Below are positions 28,268 through 36,837 of a stretch of 64,000 nt of DNA, piece by piece. Under the pieces are notes generated by a model, which was not told where the DNA came from, did not search any database, and worked only from the letters and a program-made list of their open reading frames with translations. A program made the position numbers and the translations under genes. Every line of letters starts with the position of its first letter. Positions within the stretch are counted from its first letter, which is position 1. The DNA is from UBA10348 sp002469915 (GTDB lineage: Bacteria; Bacteroidota; Rhodothermia; Rhodothermales; UBA10348): contig JAQWHM010000019.1 in the NCBI GenBank assembly GCA_029249345.1, positions 154,663-218,662 of the forward strand. The letters run 5' to 3'.

Positions 28268-28747
28268 ATGAAAAAGTTCTTTTTTGGCCCATTGTTGGCC
28301 CTACTCGTTTTGACCTCCGCAGCCTTCACCATGGACCGTTCAACAGACAAAGACATTGTTGATGTCGCAGTTGAAGCCGGTACCTTTCAAACGTTGGTTG
28401 CAGCAGTAACAGCAGCTGACCTCGTAGCAACGCTGAAAAGCGAAGGTCCGTTCACTGTATTCGCTCCGACAGACGAAGCGTTTGCGAAACTACCAGCCGG
28501 GACTGTGGACACGCTACTCAAGCCGGAGAACAAAGACCAGCTTATTGCTGTGTTGACGTATCACGTCGTTGCAGGCAAAATCATGTCCTCGGATCTGCTT
28601 TCCACGACGAGTGCGAAAACAGTCAACGGCCAGATGGCGCCGATTGGACTGAGCGTCGGTGGAGCCAACGTCATAGCAGCAGACATTGCTGCCTCCAACG
28701 GAGTGATCCACGTAATTGATGCCGTACTGCTTCCTCCTATGAACTAA
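28268..28747 (+). CDS. Secreted fasciclin (FAS1) protein, short form
   Basis: A 159-residue protein with a signal peptide and a single FAS1 domain (about 30-158). It shares GPFTVFAPTDEAFAKLP, YHVVAGKI and NGVIHVIDAVLLP with the longer protein at 24518 and is clearly a paralogue, but stops right after the domain. It is preceded by 157 bases without a recognised promoter and followed by a strong terminator. Adhesion or surface function is inferred from the family. Confidence 0.92.
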   Translation: MKKFFFGPLLALLVLTSAAFTMDRSTDKDIVDVAVEAGTFQTLVAAVTAADLVATLKSEGPFTVFAPTDEAFAKLPAGTVDTLLKPENKDQLIAVLTYHVVAGKIMSSDLLSTTSAKTVNGQMAPIGLSVGGANVIAADIAASNGVIHVIDAVLLPPMN

Positions 28748-28778
28748 CTAGATCAGGTTCTCCTATTGGAGGAGCATG

Positions 28779-28816
28779 GGGGATGGAGCTGGCGGGCTTC
28801 ATCCCCTTTTTTTTTT
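28779..28816 (+). terminator. Rho-independent terminator
   Basis: GGGGATGGAGC (28779-28789) pairs with GCTTCATCCCC (28796-28806), an 11-bp stem with one G-U pair and a 6-nt loop. Ten T residues follow (28807-28816). It ends the short fasciclin gene. Confidence 0.93.
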
Positions 28817-28829
28817 GCATCAAACTTTT

Positions 28830-30476
28830 CTAGTCGAGTATATCGTCCGCAATGTGCCATTCAAGATCTTCGATCACGCTGAGCTCGACGATGTTTTGAG
28901 CCCGACCCAGCAGCGTCTGGCACTCCTTGCTGAGATTAAGCAAATGCAGCTTTTTGTCATTCTGTGCATACCGCTCTGTAATATTTTGCAGGGCTTCAAT
29001 ACCGGAGTGATCCCAAACCCGAGACTCTTCAAAGTCGATGACGACGTGTTCGTGGTCATTCTTGAAATCAAATAGGTTTTTAAACGAGGTCACAGAACCG
29101 AAGAAAAGCGGTCCTTCCAAATGGTAGTGCGTGCGACCATCCGTAATCTTACGTTCCGCGTGCATCGCTTTTCCATGCTCCCACGCGAAGACGAGTGCTG
29201 AAACAATGATTCCGACCAATACGGCAATCGCGAGGTCGGCAAAGACTGTGACGGCAGAGACGATCACGATAACCAAGGCATCTGAAACTGGGATTTTTCC
29301 AACCAAACGTAGGCTGGACCATTCAAACGTTCCGATGACCACCATGAACATGACACCGACGAGAGCAGCGAGTGGTACTTGTTCAATGAGGGAAGCTCCG
29401 AAGAGCACAAACCCAAGAAGTGCGATGGCCGCTACGATTCCAGAGAGTCTGCCTCTACCTCCTCCTCGAATGTTAATCATGCTCTGACCGATCATCGCAC
29501 AGCCACCCATTCCCCCAAAGAAGCCGTTGGCAATGTTTGCAATGCCCTGGCCAATACACTCTTTGTTTCCTCGGCCTCGAGTTTCCGTAAGCTCATCCAC
29601 TAGAGTAAGGGTCATGAGTGATTCAATGAGCCCAACTGCAGCGGCCAAAATGGCGTAAGGTAGAATGGTCTTTAGGGCTTCCATTGAAAATGGAATTGCC
29701 GGGAAATTGAAGCTTGGAAGTCCTGCTGCAATCGTGGTAATGCTGGAGTTACCGTCCTGCACAAAATCTAATACCGTTCGCACAAGCCCAGGATTCGACG
29801 CGTTGATAAATCCACCCAGTACGGTTACAACGACGATTCCAACTAACGTAGCTGGGACAGATTTCGTCAGCTTGGGTAAATAAATGGAGATGATCATGGT
29901 GAGCAGAATCATACCACACATTACGGCCAGTGGACCGTATTCCAGTAGCTCTCCGCCGACGGTAAATTGGTCAAATTGGGCCTTGAAGATGATAATGGCC
30001 AATCCGTTGACAAAGCCGAGCATTACCGGATGTGGCACCAATCGAATAAACTTTCCGAGGCGCAGCACACCAAAAACAACTTGTATCATGCCCATCAAGA
30101 TGACCGCAGCGAATAGGTATCCGAGAGAACTTTGAACAATAGCATCAGCGGTCATGCCTGCTGTCTGCCCAGCTTCGACAATCTTGGCTACCAATGGGGC
30201 GAAGATCACGGCGACGGCACCCGTTGCACCAGAGATCATCCCCGGGCGGCCTCCGATGATGGCCGTGATGAGTCCCATCATGAATGCTGCGTACAATCCA
30301 ACCTTAGGGTCGACGCCGGCAACAAAGGCAAAGGCAATCGCTTCCGGAACGAGAGCCATAGATACAGTCAGTCCCGATAGAATGTCATTTTTGACATTCT
30401 CCGGCCGGCTAATTCTCAGCGATACCAGCCTGTTCGGGGCTGAGTGCTGTTGCATGGATGGTCTTGTATCTGGCAT
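28830..30476 (-). CDS. SulP-family anion transporter with STAS domain
   Basis: A 548-residue inner-membrane protein. The transmembrane core (about 25-420) carries the SulP signature region LTVSMALVPEAIAFAFVAGV and VGLYAAFMMGLITAIIGG. A cytoplasmic STAS domain (about 440-548; VVIDFEESRVWDHSGIEAL) follows. SulP members carry sulfate, bicarbonate or other anions; no neighbouring carbonic anhydrase or sulfate-assimilation gene helps to choose. The leader holds a terminator-like hairpin (30498-30532). Confidence 0.93.
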   Translation of the reverse strand: MPDTRPSMQQHSAPNRLVSLRISRPENVKNDILSGLTVSMALVPEAIAFAFVAGVDPKVGLYAAFMMGLITAIIGGRPGMISGATGAVAVIFAPLVAKIVEAGQTAGMTADAIVQSSLGYLFAAVILMGMIQVVFGVLRLGKFIRLVPHPVMLGFVNGLAIIIFKAQFDQFTVGGELLEYGPLAVMCGMILLTMIISIYLPKLTKSVPATLVGIVVVTVLGGFINASNPGLVRTVLDFVQDGNSSITTIAAGLPSFNFPAIPFSMEALKTILPYAILAAAVGLIESLMTLTLVDELTETRGRGNKECIGQGIANIANGFFGGMGGCAMIGQSMINIRGGGRGRLSGIVAAIALLGFVLFGASLIEQVPLAALVGVMFMVVIGTFEWSSLRLVGKIPVSDALVIVIVSAVTVFADLAIAVLVGIIVSALVFAWEHGKAMHAERKITDGRTHYHLEGPLFFGSVTSFKNLFDFKNDHEHVVIDFEESRVWDHSGIEALQNITERYAQNDKKLHLLNLSKECQTLLGRAQNIVELSVIEDLEWHIADDILD

Positions 30477-30497
30477 AACCGGGCGAGATGTTGGAAT

Positions 30498-30568
30498 AAA
30501 AAAAATCAGAAACGACCGAGAGCCGTTTCTGACGATATGGTGTAATTACTAGCACAGGGAAGCGCTAG
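30498..30568 (-). promoter_or_regulatory. Leader hairpins upstream of the SulP gene (attenuator-like)
   Basis: Read on the minus strand: a hairpin with arms CTAGC/GCTAG (30549-30568), a 16-nt linker, then a perfect 9-bp stem TCAGAAACG/CGTTTCTGA (30532-30506) followed by eight T residues (30505-30498). The start codon is only 21 nt further on. This is an intrinsic terminator placed in front of the gene it would block, so it is either an attenuator/expression platform or the end of a short RNA transcribed from 30570-30690. I recognise no known riboswitch aptamer. Confidence 0.6.
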
Positions 30569-30699
30569 CTAAGTTTAAAAATACAGATATTTGTTGCTCG
30601 AAGGGGTGGTTCGAGTTGAATTTATCGACAATGATATGAGATTATGGATCGAAGCCTTAATCTTCACGTTGCACAGGGGCAAACAAAATAACTCTCTCT

Positions 30700-33030
30700 A
30701 TGACCCTTCTTTTGACTATGACTTTGCTGATGTTTCAGCAAGTTACCCCCAGTAGTGGAATCCAAAATCAGATCGAGGTAGACATCCCTCGCTTGGAAGC
30801 TGATGCCGTTATCGATGGGGTTTTAGACGATAGTGTGTGGGAGCGGGCCGCCCGCCTCACCGACTTTTCTCAGTACCAGCCTGTAGACGGGCGGCCCGCA
30901 GCCGAACCCACGGAAGTCCTTGTTTGGTATTCAGCAAACGCCATTTACTTCGGTGTAAAAGCGACCGAACTGCACGGTGATGTAGTACGAGCCACACAGG
31001 CCAATCGCGACAATATTGCGAGTGAGGATCAGATCCAGATCCTGCTGGATACGCAGAATGATAATAGGATCGGGTACATGTTTGGAAGTAATCCGCTCGG
31101 CGTTCAAGCCGACGGGACCCGGTCTGATCAGTTTGGAGGAGGAGCTGGGGGGCGTTCCGCCACCGGAGGTGGATCCAGTAATATCAATCTTATGGATGGA
31201 AATGTTGATTTGAACCCGGACTATGAGTTTTCCGTGGCAGGTCGACTGACTGATAGCGGATATGAAGTTGAATTTCGGATCCCGTTTAAGAGCCTTCGCT
31301 ACCAGAGTGCAAATACTCAGGACTGGGGTCTACATGTGCTCCGAAAGGTGCAACATTCGGGGTTTCAAGACTCATGGGCTCCGGCCGTGCGGGCAAACTC
31401 CAGTTTTTTCTTACAGTCTGGTGTGCTAAAGGGCTTGACGGACATGAAGCGTGGATTGGTATTAGATGTTGTACCTACAGTGGTAAGTCGATTTGATGGC
31501 TCCGAGGATGTGAAGGGCGATTGGGGTTATGAGAACACCACTGAAATAAGTGGAGATGTTAAGTGGGGGATCAGTCAGAACCTGACATTGAATGGAACGA
31601 TCAATCCCGATTTTTCTCAGGTTGAAGCTGATGTGGGGCAGGTTGTTTTGAATGAACGTTTCGCCCTGTTTTTCCCGGAAAAGCGCCCCTTCTTTCTTGA
31701 GAATCTAGAGCTGTTTGATACGCCGGGGCAGTTGATTTACACCCGACGGATCGTATCTCCAACGGTGGGGACGAAGATTGCCGGGAAAGTCGGGAAATTG
31801 AATGTGGCGACTATTCTGGCGGCTGACGACGAGAAATATTCCAAATCTGGTACGGATGCGCCCATTTATGGCATTACGCGACTTCGTCGTGATTTAAACG
31901 GTAACAACACCTTGGGAGGCGTCTTTACAACCCGCGAAGAGGCCGGCGATTACTCCCGCCTTGTTGGCCTTGACACCCGTATTTATCACGGACAGAAATA
32001 TTATGTCGCTCTTCAGGGTGTGAGGTCATTTTCTGAAACCGATGGAAAAACAAGCTCCGGTACCCTTGCTTCAGCCAACTGGGACAGAACGGGTCGCCGA
32101 TGGGGGTTTAACTACAGTCTGAATGCTGTATCTCCTGATTTTGAAGCGGCTGCCGGATTTGTGAATCGAACGAATATTATCAACCTTTCTGGATTCAATC
32201 GGCTCTCGTTTTATGGAGAGGAAGGTGCATTAGTTGAAACCTGGGGCGCTTTTGGTGGATTTTCCAGAATCTGGAATCATGATGACACCAGCGAAGGGCC
32301 AGTTGAATACAGCGAATCCCTTTTTCCGTCAGCTACCCTGCGTGGTGGATGGCGTCTAAGCGGGTCCTTGTCGCGGTATTTCTACACGCTGAATCCGGGT
32401 AGATATGCGGATTATGACGTCATTAATGCGACGAATTCAGGCTTCAGTGACACGTTTGAGTATCCTGAGAACATGGATAATCAGTTTAGTGGTTCGATTA
32501 GTGTGACCACGCCGACCTTGCAATTATTTACCGCCTCACTATCTGCATCGCAAGGACTGACACCGTTGTTTGCAGAGGGGTCCGAGGGGAAAAGTCGTCG
32601 CTACAGCATAGCCGTGGACCTTCGTCCGACCAGTTCATTACGAGCATCTGTGCAGGTTACGCATCTGACGTTGGATCGCAAGTTGGACGATTCACAGTTC
32701 TCGCAGGAGATCATTCCGCGCCTCAAGCTGGAGTATCAGCTCACGCAGTCCATCTTTTTCCGGGTGATTGGGCAGTACGCCTCGCGCGAGCGCTCGGCGC
32801 TCGTAGATGGGCAAGGTCGCATAATTCGAGTGAATGGAGTGGCTGCATCGGCAACAGAGTCCAAAGACCTCAGGGCAGATTTGCTGTTCAGCTATCGCCC
32901 CAATCCGGGCACACTGTTATATCTCGGATATGGCTCAACGATGGATGATGTAGGCCAGAAGCGATTCGAAGATCTTCGCCGCCGGGTCGATGGCTTCTTT
33001 ATGAAACTCAGCTACCTTTTTCATGTGTAG
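30700..33030 (+). CDS. DUF5916 outer-membrane protein with CBM9-like N-terminal domain
   Basis: A 776-residue protein with a signal peptide (about 1-20). The N-terminal CBM9-like sandwich (about 25-215) has DAVIDGVLDDSVWERAA, VWYSANAIYFGVKA and DQIQILLDTQNDNR. The DUF5916 part includes NPDFSQVEADVGQVVLNERF and FFPEKRPFFLENLELF, then a beta-rich region ending MKLSYLFHV, consistent with a barrel. The family is common in Bacteroidota but its function is not established; carbohydrate or peptide handling is guessed from the CBM9-like domain. It is divergent from sulP. A 12-bp inverted repeat (30843-30899) lies in its 5' part. Confidence 0.86.
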   Translation: MTLLLTMTLLMFQQVTPSSGIQNQIEVDIPRLEADAVIDGVLDDSVWERAARLTDFSQYQPVDGRPAAEPTEVLVWYSANAIYFGVKATELHGDVVRATQANRDNIASEDQIQILLDTQNDNRIGYMFGSNPLGVQADGTRSDQFGGGAGGRSATGGGSSNINLMDGNVDLNPDYEFSVAGRLTDSGYEVEFRIPFKSLRYQSANTQDWGLHVLRKVQHSGFQDSWAPAVRANSSFFLQSGVLKGLTDMKRGLVLDVVPTVVSRFDGSEDVKGDWGYENTTEISGDVKWGISQNLTLNGTINPDFSQVEADVGQVVLNERFALFFPEKRPFFLENLELFDTPGQLIYTRRIVSPTVGTKIAGKVGKLNVATILAADDEKYSKSGTDAPIYGITRLRRDLNGNNTLGGVFTTREEAGDYSRLVGLDTRIYHGQKYYVALQGVRSFSETDGKTSSGTLASANWDRTGRRWGFNYSLNAVSPDFEAAAGFVNRTNIINLSGFNRLSFYGEEGALVETWGAFGGFSRIWNHDDTSEGPVEYSESLFPSATLRGGWRLSGSLSRYFYTLNPGRYADYDVINATNSGFSDTFEYPENMDNQFSGSISVTTPTLQLFTASLSASQGLTPLFAEGSEGKSRRYSIAVDLRPTSSLRASVQVTHLTLDRKLDDSQFSQEIIPRLKLEYQLTQSIFFRVIGQYASRERSALVDGQGRIIRVNGVAASATESKDLRADLLFSYRPNPGTLLYLGYGSTMDDVGQKRFEDLRRRVDGFFMKLSYLFHV

Positions 33031-33042
33031 CTAAGAAAATAA

Positions 33043-33069
33043 GAGGGGCGCGCCGCAGGCGCGCCCCTC
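33043..33069. terminator. Bidirectional GC-rich terminator
   Basis: GAGGGGCGCGCC (33043-33054), a GCA loop and GGCGCGCCCCTC (33058-33069) form a perfect 12-bp stem between two convergent genes. A TATTTTA tail follows on the plus side and TATTTTC on the minus side. Confidence 0.88.
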
Positions 33070-33097
33070 CTATTTTAAAGACGATATCCAGAGGAAG

Positions 33098-33766
33098 CTA
33101 GTTGCCGCTCTCTAGCTCCTGTAAATACTCTTCTGAGGCGTAGATGGCGACTTCAACGCGTCTGTTTTCTCTGCGCCCTTCGACGGAGTCGTTTTGTGCG
33201 ACAGGATCCGTTTCGCCATAGCCAACAATTTCAACTCGTTCGTTAGCGACACCAGCTTCAAGCAATTCGAGAGCGGCCGATTCAGCACGCTTCTCGGACA
33301 AAGCCTGGTTGTAATCGGCTTCTCCTGTATCGTCGGTATGACCTACGATTAGAATATTAGTATTGGGATACGCCTCTAAGCTGCTGGCGAGATCCCGGAG
33401 ATTAGCTTTTGCATCTTCACTGATCGTTGAGGAGTTCACGCCGAATAGGATGGCAGAGTCAAAGGTGACTTTGATACCGTCTCCGACGCGTTCTACATTG
33501 GCATCTTCTAGGGCTGCTTCGAGTTCTTCAGCCTGCTTGTCCATCTGGCGTCCGATGACGGCCCCTGCTGTAGCGCCAACGGCCCCTCCAACGAGGACTC
33601 CAGTAGACGTTTTGCCAGTTGCTTTACCGATCAGGCCTCCAATGGCCGCACCTGCAGCAGCGCCAATTCCGGAGCCCTTGAGGGTGTTGGACATATCTGC
33701 ACATCCAGATGAGAAAAGAAAAATGGCCAACAGGCCACTTAGAAAAATGGGAGTACTGCGTTTCAT
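33098..33766 (-). CDS. OmpA-family lipoprotein with glycine-zipper segment
   Basis: 222 residues from the ATG at 33766, chosen over 33805 because it places the signal peptide at the N-terminus. Lipobox LFSSGC (Cys22) is followed by two glycine-zipper stretches (GIGAAAGAAIGGLIG and GVLVGGAVGATAGAVIG) and an OmpA peptidoglycan-binding domain (about 100-210; ILIVGHTDDTGEADYNQALS, RRVEVAI). It tethers the outer membrane to the cell wall. It is a single-gene unit ending at the shared hairpin. Confidence 0.93.
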   Translation of the reverse strand: MKRSTPIFLSGLLAIFLFSSGCADMSNTLKGSGIGAAAGAAIGGLIGKATGKTSTGVLVGGAVGATAGAVIGRQMDKQAEELEAALEDANVERVGDGIKVTFDSAILFGVNSSTISEDAKANLRDLASSLEAYPNTNILIVGHTDDTGEADYNQALSEKRAESAALELLEAGVANERVEIVGYGETDPVAQNDSVEGRRENRRVEVAIYASEEYLQELESGN

Positions 33767-33899
33767 GTGTTGCGTCTTGAACAAATGTTGATGAGAGTTG
33801 AGCATTAAATGCTCAGTCTACTTGCCGCTGAATTGGGAAAAAAGGTCACAAAAAAAGAAGGTGCTATCCGTTACAAATATTTTTCAAAGCTCCTCCTTA

Positions 33900-33931
33900 G
33901 TCAGTGATAAACAAGGTCAGTGACAAACAAG
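33900..33931 (+). repeat. Tandem 16-bp duplication at a ribosome-binding site
   Basis: GTCAGTGATAAACAAG (33900-33915) is repeated at once as GTCAGTGACAAACAAG (33916-33931) with one T/C difference. The second copy runs into AAGGAG, the likely Shine-Dalgarno of the gene starting at 33941; the first copy lacks the complete AGGAG. Confidence 0.85.
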
Positions 33932-33940
33932 GAGAAATGC

Positions 33941-34714
33941 ATGCGACTGAGCTTTTGCTTCATGATGATGGTGGTGGTAGTAACGCCCTTGTGGGGGCAG
34001 GTGGTGGGGCATGCGCAAACTATCGTCGGAGATGAAAACAAATTTGAAGTGGTTTTTGAGGCCGATATCGTGCTCACAAAGACCTTCGAGCGGTCTATGG
34101 ATCGTTGGACGACCCTAAATAACCCAGCGTTCGAATTAGCACGAACCGTACGGCCAGGTATGGGACTCGATGCCCATTCCAAGGCTCTTTTAAGTTGGAA
34201 CCCGCGTGTCAGACTGACCGCTCAAATTGGAGATTCGCTTTACTTAGCGCGTCCGGGCTCAGGCTTGGTTCAAATGATTTATGAGAAGAGGGTCCGTCGT
34301 TCACACATAGTGCCGGATTCTTTATTTCAGTTACCGTTTAAAAAGCGCAGATACGATTTCGAGAATACATTGGACATCTTACCGACGAGGCTGGAGCGAT
34401 ACGTAAAGTATTCCAGTCGGGTTGTAGGCGTGTATCATCTCTCCGTGAATGAGCGATCGGTATTAGCGGTTGTTCTTTCTCATGATCATTTATTGGAAGA
34501 ACGTAGCAGGAGTACCGTGACCGTGGCACTGTACACTCCGGGTCTATTTTTCTTGGATCTCATTCGCATCCCCGACGCGCCATGGATGGCGATAGGTACT
34601 GAACCAGTAGGAAGCTACAAGGACGTCATTTATTGGCGTACGAGTGAGCGGTCCTTGAAGGAAATGGTTATTCGCTCGACGCGCGCTGGCCCAGAAGAGA
34701 ACGCACTCGAGTAA
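33941..34714 (+). CDS. Secreted protein of unknown function
   Basis: 257 residues from the ATG at 33941, which has AAGGAG six bases upstream; an in-frame GTG at 33920 is less likely. An N-terminal hydrophobic segment (FMMMVVVVTPLWGQVV) looks like a signal peptide. The rest is a mixed beta-rich sequence without cysteine pairs or known catalytic motifs (RPGSGLVQMIYEKR, TLDILPTRLERYVKYSS). I do not recognise the family. Its 3' end overlaps the convergent flippase gene by 47 nt. Confidence 0.7.
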   Translation: MRLSFCFMMMVVVVTPLWGQVVGHAQTIVGDENKFEVVFEADIVLTKTFERSMDRWTTLNNPAFELARTVRPGMGLDAHSKALLSWNPRVRLTAQIGDSLYLARPGSGLVQMIYEKRVRRSHIVPDSLFQLPFKKRRYDFENTLDILPTRLERYVKYSSRVVGVYHLSVNERSVLAVVLSHDHLLEERSRSTVTVALYTPGLFFLDLIRIPDAPWMAIGTEPVGSYKDVIYWRTSERSLKEMVIRSTRAGPEENALE

Positions 34715-36221
34715 CCGGAATGCCTAAAAGAGTGGAAGCGATTAAAGCATAACCAATCACGATGCCGAGTTCAGCCCACCATACTTGAAGGATTGCCTGG
34801 GTCGACCATAACCAGAAGGTGCACCCTGCTAAGAGGATGACGGCAATGGTACGCACCCAATTGTAGGGTAGCGGATAGTGAGGACGGATGAGGAAGAACA
34901 GTACAATGGCCATGACCGCATATGCAGCGGAGGTGGCAGCAGCGGCGGCAATCATACCACCTGTAGGCACAAACCAGGCGTTAATTACAAGCGCAGTAAT
35001 ACTCCCCATTGCGGTGGCATGGAGAAAGTACTTGCTCTGATTTTTGATGTATGCACCAGCTGAGAAGTGGTAGTACCAGCCCTGGAAAACATAACCGATC
35101 AAGGCTACCGGAATGATAGACAACCCCATCCAGTAGGAAGAGGCGATCAGGGTGCGATTCCCGGGGACTGGGAATCGCACGATCTCTTCTGCAAAAAAGG
35201 AGATACCGAGATAAGCAGAGGTCAGAATGAGGGTTAAAACGGCAAACACCTTTCCAAATAGCTCAGGAGCATCATGGTCCTTTTGGCGCTGAAGGAAAAA
35301 AGGCTGCCAGGCATACCGAAACATTTGAACAAATAAGGCCATCAGAACAGCTAATTTGATCATTCCGCCGTAGGTACCGACGATGTGTTGGGTAAACACC
35401 ATCGGCCCTTGTTCGGCTGCTAAGGCATACAAGTCGGGATGTGACTGAGGCGTCATGTCGTACAGTCGGATCACTGTGTCAGGGTCCATTTCCGCGAGGA
35501 AAAAGAGATTGATACGTTCCGTCATGGCATATCCGATCCCGCCCGGCACGAACGGCAGACCAAATAGAATCATCTTTTTCCAAAGACCAGAATCAACCCG
35601 AGCGAACCGAGACTGAATCGTAGGAATCAGCAGCAATAGGCTTAAACCTGATGCGGCGACATTAGCCAGAAGAATGGATAGGATCCCCATATCCAGCACG
35701 AAGATGAAGACGAGATTCAGGCCGACATTGGCTACAATATTAGCTATTCGAATTCCGGCAAATACCCATGGCTTGTTTCTCAAGCGAAGATCCGCGAAAG
35801 GAACCACAGATAGAGCGTCTAAGAGCAAAATGAGGGCTGCAAAATTGAGCAGATACAGATTAGACTCGTCTAGGCCGATCAACAGCCCGGTTGGTGTCTT
35901 TGCGAAATACATCACCGTAGACAGCAGTACAGACAACCCTCCCAATGAGATTACGGCCGTTCCAAAAGCACGGCTCCTGCCCGATAATTCATCCCGATCT
36001 GTGGCAAACTTGAGGTAGGAGGACTCCATCCCGTGCTGATACAGGATGTTCAAGAACATGAATGCTGCGTAGATCAGAACGATTGGGTCGTATTCTGAGG
36101 GCAGGAATACGTGAGAGTAGAGCGGAAAGAGAAGGAAGTTTATCAGGCGACCAACAATAGAGGAAACGCCATAGACGGCGGTCTCTGAAGCAAGGCGTCG
36201 AATACGTGCCTGAAAGCTCAT
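34668..36221 (-). CDS. Polysaccharide flippase / MATE-like membrane protein
   Basis: 517 residues from the ATG at 36221; an upstream in-frame start at 36296 would run into aroQ. It has about 12-14 hydrophobic segments and the N-terminal signature ETAVYGVSSIVGRLINFLLF seen in Wzx-type lipid-linked oligosaccharide flippases. It would move glycolipid precursors across the inner membrane. It starts 10 nt after the aroQ stop and is probably cotranscribed. A perfect 11-bp hairpin (35152-35180) lies in its coding region. Confidence 0.85.
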   Translation of the reverse strand: MSFQARIRRLASETAVYGVSSIVGRLINFLLFPLYSHVFLPSEYDPIVLIYAAFMFLNILYQHGMESSYLKFATDRDELSGRSRAFGTAVISLGGLSVLLSTVMYFAKTPTGLLIGLDESNLYLLNFAALILLLDALSVVPFADLRLRNKPWVFAGIRIANIVANVGLNLVFIFVLDMGILSILLANVAASGLSLLLLIPTIQSRFARVDSGLWKKMILFGLPFVPGGIGYAMTERINLFFLAEMDPDTVIRLYDMTPQSHPDLYALAAEQGPMVFTQHIVGTYGGMIKLAVLMALFVQMFRYAWQPFFLQRQKDHDAPELFGKVFAVLTLILTSAYLGISFFAEEIVRFPVPGNRTLIASSYWMGLSIIPVALIGYVFQGWYYHFSAGAYIKNQSKYFLHATAMGSITALVINAWFVPTGGMIAAAAATSAAYAVMAIVLFFLIRPHYPLPYNWVRTIAVILLAGCTFWLWSTQAILQVWWAELGIVIGYALIASTLLGIPVTRVRSLLGQRASSE

Positions 36222-36231
36222 CCGGTACGGG

Positions 36232-36654
36232 TCAATCTGATTTTCTGGAAAGGAAGAACTGAACAGCCAAGTGATACCCCTGGATTCCGAGTCCAAAAAT
36301 GGCCCCGACGCACTCGGCTGCTGTCAAGGAGGTATGCCGAAAGTCTTCCCGTGCGGCAATATTGGAGATGTGGACTTCAACGACGGGGGTATCGATTGAG
36401 GCTACTGCATCTCGAAGCGCTACTGAAGTATGGGTAAAACCGGCACCATTCAAAATAATGCCGTTTGCTGACGTGTTTTGAAGGGCATCGATCAATTTGC
36501 CTTCATGGTTGCTCTGAACAAAGCTGAATTCAATATCAGGAAAGGCGTTTCGCAACTCGTTTTCCAGATCAGCTAGCGTAGTATGTCCATACACGTCTGG
36601 CTCCCGCTTTCCCAGTAGGTTTAGATTTGGGCCGTTTACTACCAGAAGGTGCAT
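36232..36654 (-). CDS. aroQ: Type II 3-dehydroquinate dehydratase
   Basis: 140 residues from the ATG at 36654; a GTG at 36666 is also in frame. Motifs are MHLLVVNGPNLNLLGKREPD, FVQSNHEGKLID, ILNGAGFTHTSVALRDA (catalytic-loop and substrate residues) and VEVHISNIAAREDFRHTS. It dehydrates 3-dehydroquinate to 3-dehydroshikimate in the shikimate pathway. The DAHP synthase for the same pathway lies separately at 45527. Confidence 0.96.
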   Translation of the reverse strand: MHLLVVNGPNLNLLGKREPDVYGHTTLADLENELRNAFPDIEFSFVQSNHEGKLIDALQNTSANGIILNGAGFTHTSVALRDAVASIDTPVVEVHISNIAAREDFRHTSLTAAECVGAIFGLGIQGYHLAVQFFLSRKSD

Positions 36655-36757
36655 ATCAGAATTCACTCTGTGAAATGACGTAGGAATATATTGAATATCC
36701 CAAAATAGGGCTGCCTTTCCTCGTTACATAATGCATGATCAGTATTTGACTACACAC

Positions 36758-36788
36758 AATCGGCGCGCGGCACGCCCGCGCCCCGATT
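36758..36788 (-). terminator. GC-rich hairpin after the haem-uptake pair
   Basis: AATCGGCGCGCGG (36758-36770) pairs imperfectly with CCGCGCCCCGATT (36776-36788) in the 183-base gap between the hmuY-like stop and aroQ. There is no clear T run on the minus strand, so terminator function is plausible but not certain. Confidence 0.55.
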
Positions 36789-36837
36789 CAGGCCACCCCT
36801 TGGATGGCCCAGACACAAGATATGTGCGTGGATGCGT

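Noticed and set aside
30533..30690. Known riboswitch (SAM, fluoride or similar) before sulP
   Set aside because: The terminator is clear but no recognisable aptamer core is present upstream.
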